Shown piece by piece: positions 7,101 to 12,498 of a stretch of 12,498 nucleotides of DNA. The translations under genes and the position numbers were made by a program. Positions within the stretch are counted from its first letter, which is position 1. Each line of letters starts with the position of its first letter. The stretch covers positions 1 through 12,498 of the forward strand of contig CANRLE010000026.1 of NCBI GenBank assembly GCA_947631385.1. The letters are read 5' to 3'. Origin of the DNA: an uncultured Clostridia bacterium (GTDB taxonomy: Bacteria; Bacillota; Clostridia; TANB77; CAG-508). The notes under the pieces are model-generated. The model searched no databases, had not been told where the DNA came from, and saw nothing but the letters and a program-made list of their open reading frames with translations.

Positions 7101-7277
7101 ATACATCTTTATGTAGCTGATAATCAAATGCTTGAAAAAGTAATTCAAAAAAATGAAAAATTGATTAAGCATGATACTTTAGCTGTTGATGTGCTTTATA
7201 ATGTAGAAAGAGATACTTATACAGAAACTAATATTAATGGGGAAAACTTAAAAATAGATGTAGAAGTAGTAAAATAA
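4131..7277 (+). CDS. ileS: Isoleucyl-tRNA synthetase, type 2 (IleRS2)
   Basis: This class I synthetase charges tRNA-Ile with isoleucine in the cytoplasm and edits misactivated valine. I place the start at the ATG 4131, 7 nt after AGGAGG (4118-4123). The in-frame ATG at 4125 is only 1 nt from that site. The protein has 1048 residues. Visible are the HIGH-type motif HVGH at 55-58, GWDTHGLPVE just after it, a CPRCG zinc-type knuckle at 182-186, a second CPKCG at 511-515, the editing domain between them, KMSKS at 601-605, and the anticodon-binding helical domain plus a long C-terminal extension. The length, GWDTHGLPVELEIEKKLGI and lack of the type-1 C-terminal zinc finger mark it as the eukaryote-like type 2, a class often naturally insensitive to mupirocin. 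It is regulated by the upstream isoleucine T-box. Confidence 0.97.
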   Translation: MYKKVELKDGFVGMEREVAKTWKEKDIIKKNFAMNEGKRYFTFYDGPPTANGKPHVGHIETRVMKDIIPRYKVMKGYRVIRKAGWDTHGLPVELEIEKKLGISGKEQIEDYGVEKFVKECKESVFTYVSMWEDMTNKVGFWVDMDNPYVTYQNEYIESVWWALKQMWEKGLLYEGHKVMPYCPRCGTALSSHEVAQGYKDVKDMTCIAKFKVKDEDKYILAWTTTPWTLPSNLALCLNKSYEYAEVKANIGTDDEPQYETYILAKDLIETVLKETPYEILKTYKGEELLGMKYEQLMPFAKVEGKAFEVIHGDYVNLEDGTGIVHIAPAYGEDDSLVSKQNGITFINLVDKSGKFVEELKPWAGKFVRDCSESICEWLKQENKLFSKEKHLHSYPHCWRCDTPLLYYPKESWFVAMSKLRDELVDNNNKVNWYPDTIRTGRFGKFLENVIDWGISRDRYWGTPLPVWTCEDENCDHQECIGSIKELKEKGIDVPEDIELHKPYIDNVYLKCPKCGKKMHRAKEVIDCWFDSGSMPFAQWHYPFENKEMFDNNFPAQFISEAVDQTRGWFYTLTAVGTALFNRTPFENCIVLGHVLDEKGQKMSKSKGNGVDPMTLLDTVGADATRWHFYTVSAPWLPTRLGLNNVQETQRGFLSTLWNVYSFYVLYAEIDQFNPLKYKNFKPSNVMDRWIISKLNTLVKEVDDKLEHYDITSAALQIEAFTDELSNWYVRRNRERFWAQELTDEKIGAYCTLYQVLTTLIKVAAPFVPFMTDEIYQNLVVGLDSQAPESVHLCLWPDVDETAIDKKLETEMGLAYQVVKLGRSARNAANIKNRQPLSKMLISINTLPEYYADIVKEELNVKEIDLGAEMSDYVNFEIKPNLPVLGKEYGKLIPKIKQEIESKNQMDLANKVRNGGTEYIEIDDTQIGLNAENLLVTMQGKEGFAFSGEGEIGVVLDTHITPELKEEGYVREVLSKVQNMRKDKGFEVLDNIHLYVADNQMLEKVIQKNEKLIKHDTLAVDVLYNVERDTYTETNINGENLKIDVEVVK

Positions 7278-7306
7278 TTCAAATTTGCCTTTTTGTTCAA
7301 AATATC

Positions 7307-7335
7307 TTGACAGTTTACAATAATAGGGATAAAAT
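7307..7335 (+). promoter_or_regulatory. Sigma-A promoter of rny
   Basis: A perfect -35 TTGACA (7307-7312), a 17-nt spacer and -10 TAAAAT (7330-7335) predict a start near 7342 and a leader of about 80 nt. That leader can form an AU-only hairpin (AAAATATAT 7349-7357 with ATATATTTT 7372-7380). No terminator is visible between ileS and this promoter. Confidence 0.8.
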
Positions 7336-7421
7336 AGAATAGGTAGGAAAAATATATTAATTAAAACTGATATATATTTTATTCGAACATTGAAAATTAA
7401 ATAAGAAAGAGGTGTATGATT

Positions 7422-8963
7422 ATGAACATTGTAATCATAATCGCCGCTGTCTTAATCTCATTAGCAATAGGTATGGTAGGAGGAGTAGCATACCGTAAAA
7501 AAGTTGCAGAGTCTAAAATTCAAGGAGCAGAAAACGAAGCAAAAAGACTAGTTGATTTAGCCAAAATAGAAGCTGAAAATCTAAAAAAAGAAGAAATTTT
7601 CAAAGCTAAAGAAGAAATTATGAATAGCAGAAAAGAGTTAGATCAAGAGATTAAAGAAAGAAGAGGCGAAGTACAAAAACAAGAAACAAGATTAATGCAA
7701 AAAGAAGAAAACTTAGAAAAACGTGAAGAAAATTTTGAAAAGAAAGAGCAAGAAGTAGACAAAGAACTACAAGAAATTGAAAAAAGAAAAGATGAAATTG
7801 AACAACTACATAATCAAGAAATGGTAGAACTTCAAAGAATTGCATCTTTAACACAAGAAGAAGCAAAAGCAAAATTATTAGCTGAAATGGACAAAGAATT
7901 AACAATAGAAAAAGCTAATTTAATTCGTGAAAAAGAGCAAAAGGCTAAGGAAGAAGCAATAAAAAATGCAAAAGAAATTCTAAGTTATGCTGTACAAAAA
8001 TGTGCGGCAGACCATTCACAAGAAACAACAGTATCTATTGTAGCCCTTCCAAACGATGACATGAAAGGAAGAATAATAGGTAGAGAAGGAAGAAACATAA
8101 AAGCATTAGAAACATTAACAGGAATTGATTTAATAATTGATGATACACCAGAAGCGGTAGTTTTATCAGGATTTGACCCATTAAGAAGAGAAGTTGCTAA
8201 AATTGCTCTAGAAAAATTAATTGAAGATGGAAGAATACATCCAGCAAAAATTGAAGAAATGGTAGAAAAAGCAAAAGAAGAAGTAGATACTACAATAAAG
8301 GAAGAAGGAGAAAGAGCAGTATTAGAAACAGGAGTAATAGGATTACATCCAGACATTGTAAGACTAATAGGAAAATTAAAATACAGAACAAGTTATGGAC
8401 AAAATGTCTTAAACCATTCTATTGAAGTTTCTAACTTAGCACGAATAATGGCAGAAGAATTGGGGTTAGACCCTAAACTAGCAAGAAGAGCAGGACTTTT
8501 ACATGACATTGGAAAAGCACTAGACCATGACATGGAAGGAACACATGTTGAAATTGGTGTAGACATTCTTAAAAAATATAAAGAAAATCCACTTGTTATT
8601 AATGCAGTTGAAGCTCATCATGGAGATGTAGAACCACAATCATTAGAAGCAGTATTAGTACAAGCTGCTGATGCAATTTCTGCATCAAGACCGGGAGCTA
8701 GAAGGGAAACTTTAGAAGCATATATTAAGAGATTACAAAATCTTGAAGAAATAGCAGACTCATTTGAAGGTGTAGAAAAATCCTTTGCAATACAAGCTGG
8801 AAGAGAAGTTAGAATTATAGTAAAACCAGAAAAAATATCAGATGATAGAATGACAGTTTTAGCAAGAGATGTTGCAAAGAAAATCGAAAGCGAAATGGAT
8901 TATCCAGGACAAATCAAAGTTAACATGATAAGAGAAACAAGAGTTATTGACTATGCTAAATAA
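7422..8963 (+). CDS. rny: RNase Y, membrane-anchored endoribonuclease
   Basis: RNase Y starts bulk mRNA decay and riboswitch turnover at the membrane of many Firmicutes. The protein has 513 residues from the ATG at 7422. The in-frame ATG at 7416 is only 2 nt from GAGGTG (7408-7413 region), so the second ATG is better spaced. Domains in order: an N-terminal membrane helix (MNIVIIIAAVLISLAIGMVGG, about 4-22), a long charged coiled coil (about 28-180), a KH domain with GRIIGREGRN at 216-225, and an HD domain with LLHDIGKA (H361, D362), followed by the conserved C-terminal region. All catalytic and anchor features are intact. It has its own promoter and ends at a strong terminator, so most transcripts should not include the adjacent ymdB. 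Confidence 0.97.
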   Translation: MNIVIIIAAVLISLAIGMVGGVAYRKKVAESKIQGAENEAKRLVDLAKIEAENLKKEEIFKAKEEIMNSRKELDQEIKERRGEVQKQETRLMQKEENLEKREENFEKKEQEVDKELQEIEKRKDEIEQLHNQEMVELQRIASLTQEEAKAKLLAEMDKELTIEKANLIREKEQKAKEEAIKNAKEILSYAVQKCAADHSQETTVSIVALPNDDMKGRIIGREGRNIKALETLTGIDLIIDDTPEAVVLSGFDPLRREVAKIALEKLIEDGRIHPAKIEEMVEKAKEEVDTTIKEEGERAVLETGVIGLHPDIVRLIGKLKYRTSYGQNVLNHSIEVSNLARIMAEELGLDPKLARRAGLLHDIGKALDHDMEGTHVEIGVDILKKYKENPLVINAVEAHHGDVEPQSLEAVLVQAADAISASRPGARRETLEAYIKRLQNLEEIADSFEGVEKSFAIQAGREVRIIVKPEKISDDRMTVLARDVAKKIESEMDYPGQIKVNMIRETRVIDYAK

Positions 8964-8966
8964 AAT

Positions 8967-9006
8967 AAAGAAGTTACGTTATTTAACGTAGCTTCTTTAC
9001 TTTTTT
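8967..9006 (+). terminator. Strong intrinsic terminator after rny
   Basis: AAAGAAG-T-TACGTT (8967-8980) pairs with AACGTA-G-CTTCTTT (8985-8998) around an ATTT loop, a 14-bp stem with one T-G pair, followed by T9001-9006. It begins 3 nt after the rny stop codon. Confidence 0.88.
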
Positions 9007-9024
9007 AGAGATATATAGTATGAT
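8996..9024 (+). promoter_or_regulatory. Weak promoter candidate for ymdB
   Basis: TTTACT (8996-9001), a 17-nt spacer and TATGAT (9019-9024) resemble a sigma-A promoter, with the -35 lying in the T-run side of the rny terminator. The match is moderate. It is proposed because the terminator would otherwise cut ymdB off from rny. Confidence 0.4.
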
Positions 9025-9050
9025 ATTAAAAAACAGAAAGAAGGGATTAA

Positions 9051-9821
9051 ATGAAGATTTTAGCTGTAGGAGATTTAATTGGAGCAACAGCAATAAAAGA
9101 ACTAAAAAATAAATTAATAAAAATAAAAAAAGAAGAACAGATAGATTTTGTTATTGTAAATGCAGAAAATGTAGCAGAAGGAATGGGAATAACAGAACAA
9201 AACTTTAAAGACATATTAGCATTAAACATTGATGTAATAACAATGGGAAATCACACATGGGGTAAAAAGGATATCTTTAAATTTATTGACCATCCTAAAC
9301 TAATTAGACCAGCAAATTATGCAAAAGGAGTAGTAGGAAAAGGATATAATATTTATACTTGCCAAGACAAAAAGATAGCAGTTATTAATTTAATTGGAAG
9401 AGTAGATATTAATGTATTATCTGAAAATCCATTTATAATAGCAAAAGAATTAATAGCAAAATTACAAAATCAAGTAGATATGATTTTTATTGATTTTCAT
9501 GCAGAAGCAACGGCAGAAAAAATAGCTATGGGATATTTTTTAGATGGAAAGGTAACAGCTGTATTTGGAACTCATACTCATGTACAAACAGCAGACGAAA
9601 AAATTCTACCAAAAGGAACTGCATATATAACAGACATAGGAATGACTGGACCTAAATATTCAGTAATTGGAATGGATATTGAAACATCCATAAAAAGATT
9701 TGAAACAACTTTACCTGAAAGATATAAAATAGCAACTGGAGAGTGTATTTTTAATGGTGTTATATTTGATGTAGATGATAATAATAATAGGGTAAAAAGT
9801 ATAAAAAGATTATATGAATAG
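9051..9821 (+). CDS. ymdB: YmdB family metallophosphoesterase (cyclic-nucleotide phosphodiesterase)
   Basis: In Bacillus, YmdB hydrolyses cyclic nucleotides, influences biofilm formation and cell-fate decisions, and is genetically linked to RNase Y. The protein here has 256 residues, near the usual 260-265. The dinuclear metal ligands are all present: D8 (GDLIG), E39 and N40 (NAEN), N67 and H68 (MGNHTWG), H150 (FHAEATAEK), and H175 and H177 (GTHTHVQTAD). The N-terminal loop reads GDLIGATAI, where homologues typically have a G-R pair a few residues after the Asp; the ligands themselves are unaffected. The ATG at 9051 follows an AAGGGA site. It lies between rny and spoVS as in Bacillus, but behind a terminator and probably with its own weak promoter. 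Confidence 0.94.
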   Translation: MKILAVGDLIGATAIKELKNKLIKIKKEEQIDFVIVNAENVAEGMGITEQNFKDILALNIDVITMGNHTWGKKDIFKFIDHPKLIRPANYAKGVVGKGYNIYTCQDKKIAVINLIGRVDINVLSENPFIIAKELIAKLQNQVDMIFIDFHAEATAEKIAMGYFLDGKVTAVFGTHTHVQTADEKILPKGTAYITDIGMTGPKYSVIGMDIETSIKRFETTLPERYKIATGECIFNGVIFDVDDNNNRVKSIKRLYE

Positions 9822-9837
9822 AAAATTAAAGGGTTGC

Positions 9838-9844
9838 TGTCGAA
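9838..9844 (+). promoter_or_regulatory. Spo0A-box-like heptamer upstream of spoVS
   Basis: TGTCGAA matches the core of the Spo0A binding box (TGNCGAA) exactly. It lies about 50 nt upstream of the spoVS -35 element. A 7-nt match can arise by chance, so this rests on position as much as sequence. Confidence 0.35.
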
Positions 9845-9892
9845 ATGAAAAAAATATTGCGATGAAATTACCTAAAAATTTCCAAAAAACAC

Positions 9893-9921
9893 TTTACAAA
9901 TATTTCCAAATAATGTAAAAT
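9893..9921 (+). promoter_or_regulatory. Sigma-A-type promoter of spoVS
   Basis: TTTACA (9893-9898), a 17-nt spacer and TAAAAT (9916-9921) give a good vegetative-type promoter 54 nt upstream of the spoVS ATG. The Bacillus gene uses sigma-H, but I found no convincing sigma-H element here. The nonamer ATTTCCAAA occurs twice (9878-9886 and 9902-9910) around the -35; its meaning is unclear. Confidence 0.6.
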
Positions 9922-9974
9922 GAACATCGTAAAAGTTGCAACAAAAAAATAAAATTATTAGGAGGCAAAAGAAA

Positions 9975-10238
9975 ATGGAAATTTTAAAAATTTCATCAAA
10001 ATCAAATCCTAATTCAGTCGCAGGAGCAATCGCTGGATTAGTAAAAGAATCAAACAAAGCAGAAATGCAAGCAATCGGAGCAGGAGCACTAAATCAGGCA
10101 GTAAAAGCAGTGGCAATAGCAAGAGGATTTGTTGCACCGGCAGGAGTAGATTTAGTTTGTATACCCGCTTTTGCAGAAGTAGAAGTTGAAGGAGAAGATA
10201 GAACAGGTATAAAACTAATTGTTGAATCGAGAACTTAA
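9975..10238 (+). CDS. spoVS: Stage V sporulation protein S
   Basis: SpoVS is a small Alba-like protein needed for stage V of sporulation (coat and cortex maturation) in Bacillus and acts early as a regulator of septation. The 87-residue sequence from the ATG at 9975 follows the very conserved family pattern throughout: MEILKISSKSNPNSVAGAIA at the start, then EMQAIGAGALNQAVKAVAIA, RGFVAPAGVDLVCIPAF and a final GIKLIVES. The ribosome binding site is AGGAGG at about 9960-9965. The frame extends 13 codons upstream to 9936, but those codons have no homology or ribosome binding site. It has its own promoter and terminator, so it is monocistronic. Its presence supports a spore-forming host, although some non-spore-formers keep SpoVS. 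Confidence 0.97.
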   Translation: MEILKISSKSNPNSVAGAIAGLVKESNKAEMQAIGAGALNQAVKAVAIARGFVAPAGVDLVCIPAFAEVEVEGEDRTGIKLIVESRT

Positions 10239-10255
10239 AAAATAAATATTAAATT

Positions 10256-10298
10256 AAGGGCGAACTTCAAAAGATAAATTTGAAATTCGCCCTTTTTT
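10256..10298 (+). terminator. Intrinsic terminator after spoVS
   Basis: AAGGGCGAA (10256-10264) pairs with TTCGCCCTT (about 10285-10293), then after a C-A mismatch TTCAAA pairs with TTTGAA, with AGATAAA in the loop. The 3' arm ends in a run of six Ts. Confidence 0.88.
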
Positions 10299-10341
10299 AA
10301 AAACTAATTCATTTTTTCTTATATTATTTACTGTAAATATC

Positions 10342-10370
10342 TTGAAAATTAATTCAATTTAATATATGAT
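10342..10370 (+). promoter_or_regulatory. Sigma-A promoter of the substrate-binding protein gene
   Basis: TTGAAA (10342-10347), a 17-nt spacer and TATGAT (10365-10370) lie 22 nt upstream of the start codon at 10393. The gene's AGAGGTGG ribosome binding site follows at about 10382-10388. Confidence 0.7.
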
Positions 10371-10392
10371 AGCAAAAGAATAGAGGTGGAAC

Positions 10393-10587
10393 ATGAAATC
10401 AAATTGGACAAAATATATTTTTATTATATTTGTAATTGTCATTTTATTATTTGCTATATTTAAAATGAGGCAAGATGAAGAAGAAAAACAAGAATTAGAA
10501 AGCAGCAATACACAAGAAGAAAAAATCACAGAGCTAACATTAGGAATTGCACGGCATGGATACAATAAATCCAATTCTAAGCAATAA
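10393..10587 (+). pseudogene. N-terminal fragment of a frameshifted family-5 substrate-binding protein
   Basis: This is the 5' end of the binding-protein gene, with the only good promoter and ribosome binding site (AGAGGTGG). Its 64 codons encode a short basic stretch, one strongly hydrophobic helix (about residues 8-23), a Glu-rich charged linker and then ITELTLGIA, the first beta strand of a family-5 binding protein. After GIAR the frame leaves the homology and stops at 10585-10587. The rest of the protein continues in the +1 frame. Removing one base between about 10552 and 10555 would join GIAR directly to MDTINPIL and give a 526-residue protein of normal size. There is no lipobox cysteine, so the intact product would be held by an uncleaved N-terminal membrane helix. 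Confidence 0.75.
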
Positions 10588-11974
10588 TAAAAATGTACAA
10601 GATATTTCCAAACTAATTTATGATCCACTAATTACTTTAACAGCCGATTATAAAGTAGAATCATGTTTAGCCAAAGAATGGGCAAAACAAAATGATAATT
10701 CTTATCTAATAAAATTACGAGAAAATGTTAGATGGTCAGATGGTCAAAAATTTACAGCAGAAGATGTCAAATTTACAATTGAACGATTACAAGAAGTATC
10801 ATCAATATACTCATATAATGTGCAATATGTATCAGGAATTGACATCGTAGATGACTATATGGTAATTATTTATTTAGATAGAGAAGTACCTTTTTTTGAA
10901 TATCAATTAACATTTCCTATTTTATCAAAAGACTATTATGAAGGACAAGATTTTGCAAATACAGAAAAAAATAATGCACCAGTAGGAACAGGAAAATATG
11001 TTATAACAGAAGTTCAGCCATCTTATCTTATATTAAGCAAAAACACGAGTTGGTGGAACAAAGAAAAAAATCTAACAATAGAAAAAATAACAGTAAATCT
11101 ATATTCTTCAGTAGGAGAGCTATATAACAGTTTTAAAATAGGAAATATTGATTTAATTGCAACAGCAAATGAAAATTTACAACAATATATAGGTACAATA
11201 GGATATAGTGCAAAAGAGCTGAAAGGGAGAGAGCATACATTTTTAGCTTTGAATACTAAAAATTATTTCTTAGGAAAGCAAGAAGTTAGAAAAGCGATAT
11301 CTTATTCAATTGACAAAGAGAACATTGTATCAAGTGTATTAAACAACAAATGTCATACAAGTAGTTTTCCATTGGATTATGGAAGTTGGCTATCACAAGG
11401 GCAAGATGCTAGTAGTGGATACAATGTAGAGCAAGCAAAAGAAGTATTAACGGCAGGAGGATGGAGCTATCGTTCAGGAACTTGGCAAAAAACAGAAAAT
11501 TATAGAACTCAAAGAATAGCTCTCAACTTATTAGTAAGAGCAAGTGATTCTTCTAAAGTAGCAGTAGCGGAAAACATCAAGCAACAATTAGCAAATCAAG
11601 GTATTCCAATAAATGTTGTACAAGCATCTGATGAGCAATATAATAATCAAATAAACAGTCGAAATTTTGATATCGCATTATGCAGCATGACACTTTCTCC
11701 AAGCCCTAATTTAACAACATATTTAGGAGGAGGAAATATTGCTAATTACACAAATGAAGAAGTAAACAACATTATGAATGAAGTTAAAAATACAACCGAT
11801 GAAAATATTTTAAAAGAGAAATATGCAAGACTAGTAGAAATTTATAAATCTGATGTTCCTTATATTAGTTTATATAATAATAAATACACCGTTGCCTATA
11901 ACTCAGGACTAGTAGGTGAAATAACACCAAATTGGTTTTATCAATTTTATGGAATAGAAGGATGGTATAAATAA
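10547..11974 (+). CDS. ABC transporter substrate-binding protein, family 5 (peptide/nickel type), body of frameshifted gene
   Basis: Family-5 proteins (OppA, DppA, NikA type) capture oligopeptides or similar ligands outside the membrane for an ABC permease. This frame carries the whole mature domain: NPILSNNKNVQDISKLIYDPL, the family signature WSDGQKFTAEDVKFTIERL, NNAPVGTGKY, the AISYSIDKENIV region, GGWSYRSGTWQK and the C-terminal SDVPYISLYNNKYTVAY. No stop or further frameshift interrupts it. The frame cannot begin before 10544 because of a TAG at 10541-10543. The TTG at 10547 sits almost on an AGGA, and the ATG at 10556 has it 10 nt upstream; either start would lose the membrane anchor. 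No permease or ATPase gene adjoins, so the gene is an orphan between spoVS and recA. It may be mutated or carry a sequencing error. Confidence 0.85.
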   Translation: MHGMDTINPILSNNKNVQDISKLIYDPLITLTADYKVESCLAKEWAKQNDNSYLIKLRENVRWSDGQKFTAEDVKFTIERLQEVSSIYSYNVQYVSGIDIVDDYMVIIYLDREVPFFEYQLTFPILSKDYYEGQDFANTEKNNAPVGTGKYVITEVQPSYLILSKNTSWWNKEKNLTIEKITVNLYSSVGELYNSFKIGNIDLIATANENLQQYIGTIGYSAKELKGREHTFLALNTKNYFLGKQEVRKAISYSIDKENIVSSVLNNKCHTSSFPLDYGSWLSQGQDASSGYNVEQAKEVLTAGGWSYRSGTWQKTENYRTQRIALNLLVRASDSSKVAVAENIKQQLANQGIPINVVQASDEQYNNQINSRNFDIALCSMTLSPSPNLTTYLGGGNIANYTNEEVNNIMNEVKNTTDENILKEKYARLVEIYKSDVPYISLYNNKYTVAYNSGLVGEITPNWFYQFYGIEGWYK

Positions 11975-11990
11975 AAAATATAAAAAAGTC

Positions 11991-12018
11991 TTGACAAAAC
12001 AAATTTTTGATATATAAT
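11991..12018 (+). promoter_or_regulatory. Strong sigma-A promoter of recA
   Basis: A perfect -35 TTGACA (11991-11996), a 16-nt spacer and a perfect -10 TATAAT (12013-12018) predict a start near 12025 and a leader of about 38 nt. It begins 17 nt after the binding-protein stop codon; no terminator is visible between the two. Confidence 0.82.
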
Positions 12019-12026
12019 AAGTTTAT

Positions 12027-12040
12027 CAAACAAAAGTTCA
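12027..12040 (+). promoter_or_regulatory. Degenerate LexA-box-like palindrome at recA
   Basis: CAAAC-AAAA-GTTCA has the layout of the Gram-positive LexA operator (CGAAC-N4-GTTYG) with one mismatch in each half. It covers the first transcribed bases after the -10, a repressing position, and recA is the usual SOS gene. The match is imperfect, so this is tentative. Confidence 0.4.
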
Positions 12041-12062
12041 ATTAATTTAAGGAGGAAAATTT

Positions 12063-12498
12063 ATGGGAGAAAATACAGAAAAAAAGAAAGCATTAGAAAT
12101 GGCGATGAGTCAAATAGAAAAACAATTTGGAAAAGGTTCTGTTATGAAACTAGGAGAATTTAAAGCAATGGAAATAGAAGCAATACCAACAGGAGCTTTA
12201 AGTTTAGACATAGCATTAGGAATAGGAGGAGTACCAAGAGGTAGAATTATAGAAATATATGGTCCAGAATCTTCTGGAAAAACAACATTGGCATTACATG
12301 TTATTGCAGAAGCACAGAAAATGGGAGGAGAAGCAGCTTTTATAGATGCAGAGCATGCTTTAGACCCTGTTTATTCAAAAAAATTAGGAGTAGACATTGA
12401 CAATCTAATCGTATCACAACCAGATACAGGAGAACAAGCATTAGAAATTACAGAAAGTTTAGTAAGAAGTGGAGCATTAGACGTTATAGTAGTTGACT
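12063..12498 (+). CDS. recA: RecA recombinase (5' part of the gene, runs off the window)
   Basis: RecA forms filaments on single-stranded DNA, carries out strand exchange in recombinational repair, and stimulates LexA self-cleavage. The first 145 codons are present. The start ATG at 12063 follows AAGGAGG (about 12049-12055). The N-terminal helix segment ALEMAMSQIEKQFGKGSVM, the Walker A GPESSGKT at residues 67-74, and FIDAEHALDP with catalytic Glu at about 97 are all intact, and translation runs to a Walker-B-like LDVIVVD at the right edge. No intein or disruption is seen in the visible part. It has its own strong promoter with a possible LexA operator. Confidence 0.97.
   Translation, partial: MGENTEKKKALEMAMSQIEKQFGKGSVMKLGEFKAMEIEAIPTGALSLDIALGIGGVPRGRIIEIYGPESSGKTTLALHVIAEAQKMGGEAAFIDAEHALDPVYSKKLGVDIDNLIVSQPDTGEQALEITESLVRSGALDVIVVD

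Noticed and set aside
7278..7306. Terminator between ileS and the rny promoter
   Set aside because: The short T-run after GCC has no stem before it; no hairpin of useful stability could be drawn.
9822..9892. Sigma-H promoter for spoVS
   Set aside because: The AGGG and GAAAT-like pieces are only about 5 nt apart, whereas sigma-H needs roughly 11-12; no other match was found.
9936..9974. In-frame upstream extension of spoVS by 13 codons
   Set aside because: The strong AGGAGG lies after this start, just ahead of the ATG at 9975, and SpoVS proteins begin MEILK.
10332..10348. TGTAAA-N5-TGAAAA upstream of the binding-protein gene as a third OmpR-type site
   Set aside because: Only one half matches the repeat consensus, and there is no third repeat at the 11-nt interval.
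10544..10587. Programmed +1 frameshift as the explanation for the split binding protein
   Set aside because: No slippery codon plus stop or stimulatory structure of a known recoding type is visible at CGG-CAT; mutation or sequence error is simpler. The possibility stays open only as a test in the findings.
811..10628. Several 60-120-codon open frames antisense to or out of phase with the main genes
   Set aside because: They lie wholly or mostly within strongly supported coding genes, lack ribosome binding sites and have low-complexity Phe/Leu/Ser-rich products typical of the complement of AT-rich genes.

Overview
The window reads as chromosomal core sequence from a low-GC, endospore-forming member of the Firmicutes, most likely Clostridia. 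The evidence is very AT-rich intergenic DNA, strong AGGAGG-type ribosome binding sites, sigma-A promoters of the TTGACA/TATAAT type, a T-box riboswitch, a spoVS gene, RNase Y, YmdB, and an isoleucyl-tRNA synthetase of the long type-2 class. No rRNA, tRNA, CRISPR array, transposase gene or phage gene was found.

Layout, left to right. Positions 1-793 hold a minus-strand operon, tsaE then tsaB (5' end only), with its own promoter. Its products make N6-threonylcarbamoyladenosine (t6A) at tRNA position 37. Positions 803-1885 carry a solitary mreB/mbl-type cell-shape gene. Its promoter is overlapped by 11-bp-period direct repeats of the kind bound by OmpR-family regulators (WalR- or PhoP-like). Next comes mtaB (1945-3240), whose product converts t6A to ms2t6A, so three genes of one tRNA modification pathway flank mreB. 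A near-identical repeat operator recurs at 3241-3269, ahead of a 103-residue Trp-rich protein (3371-3682) that I do not recognise.

Positions 3760-4076 hold a promoter and an isoleucine T-box riboswitch controlling ileS (4131-7277). The T-box is bracketed by a 28-nt imperfect inverted repeat. The left copy forms the terminator hairpin of the small gene, and the right copy lies just before the ileS ribosome binding site.

Positions 7307-10298 carry rny, ymdB and spoVS in the order known from Bacillus. Here a strong terminator follows rny, and ymdB and spoVS have promoter candidates of their own. A Spo0A-box-like heptamer lies upstream of spoVS. Positions 10342-11974 hold an orphan family-5 (peptide/nickel type) ABC substrate-binding protein gene. 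It is split by an apparent one-base frameshift and starts with a membrane anchor rather than a lipobox. The window ends in the 5' part of recA (from 12063), with a strong promoter and a degenerate LexA-box-like palindrome.

Themes: translation and tRNA quality (TsaB, TsaE, MtaB, IleRS), cell shape (MreB plus a small protein apparently sharing its regulator), RNA turnover and sporulation (Rny, YmdB, SpoVS), and DNA repair (RecA). The parts I would re-examine first are the shared operator at mreB and the small gene, the small gene itself, the inverted repeat around the T-box, and the frameshift in the binding-protein gene.
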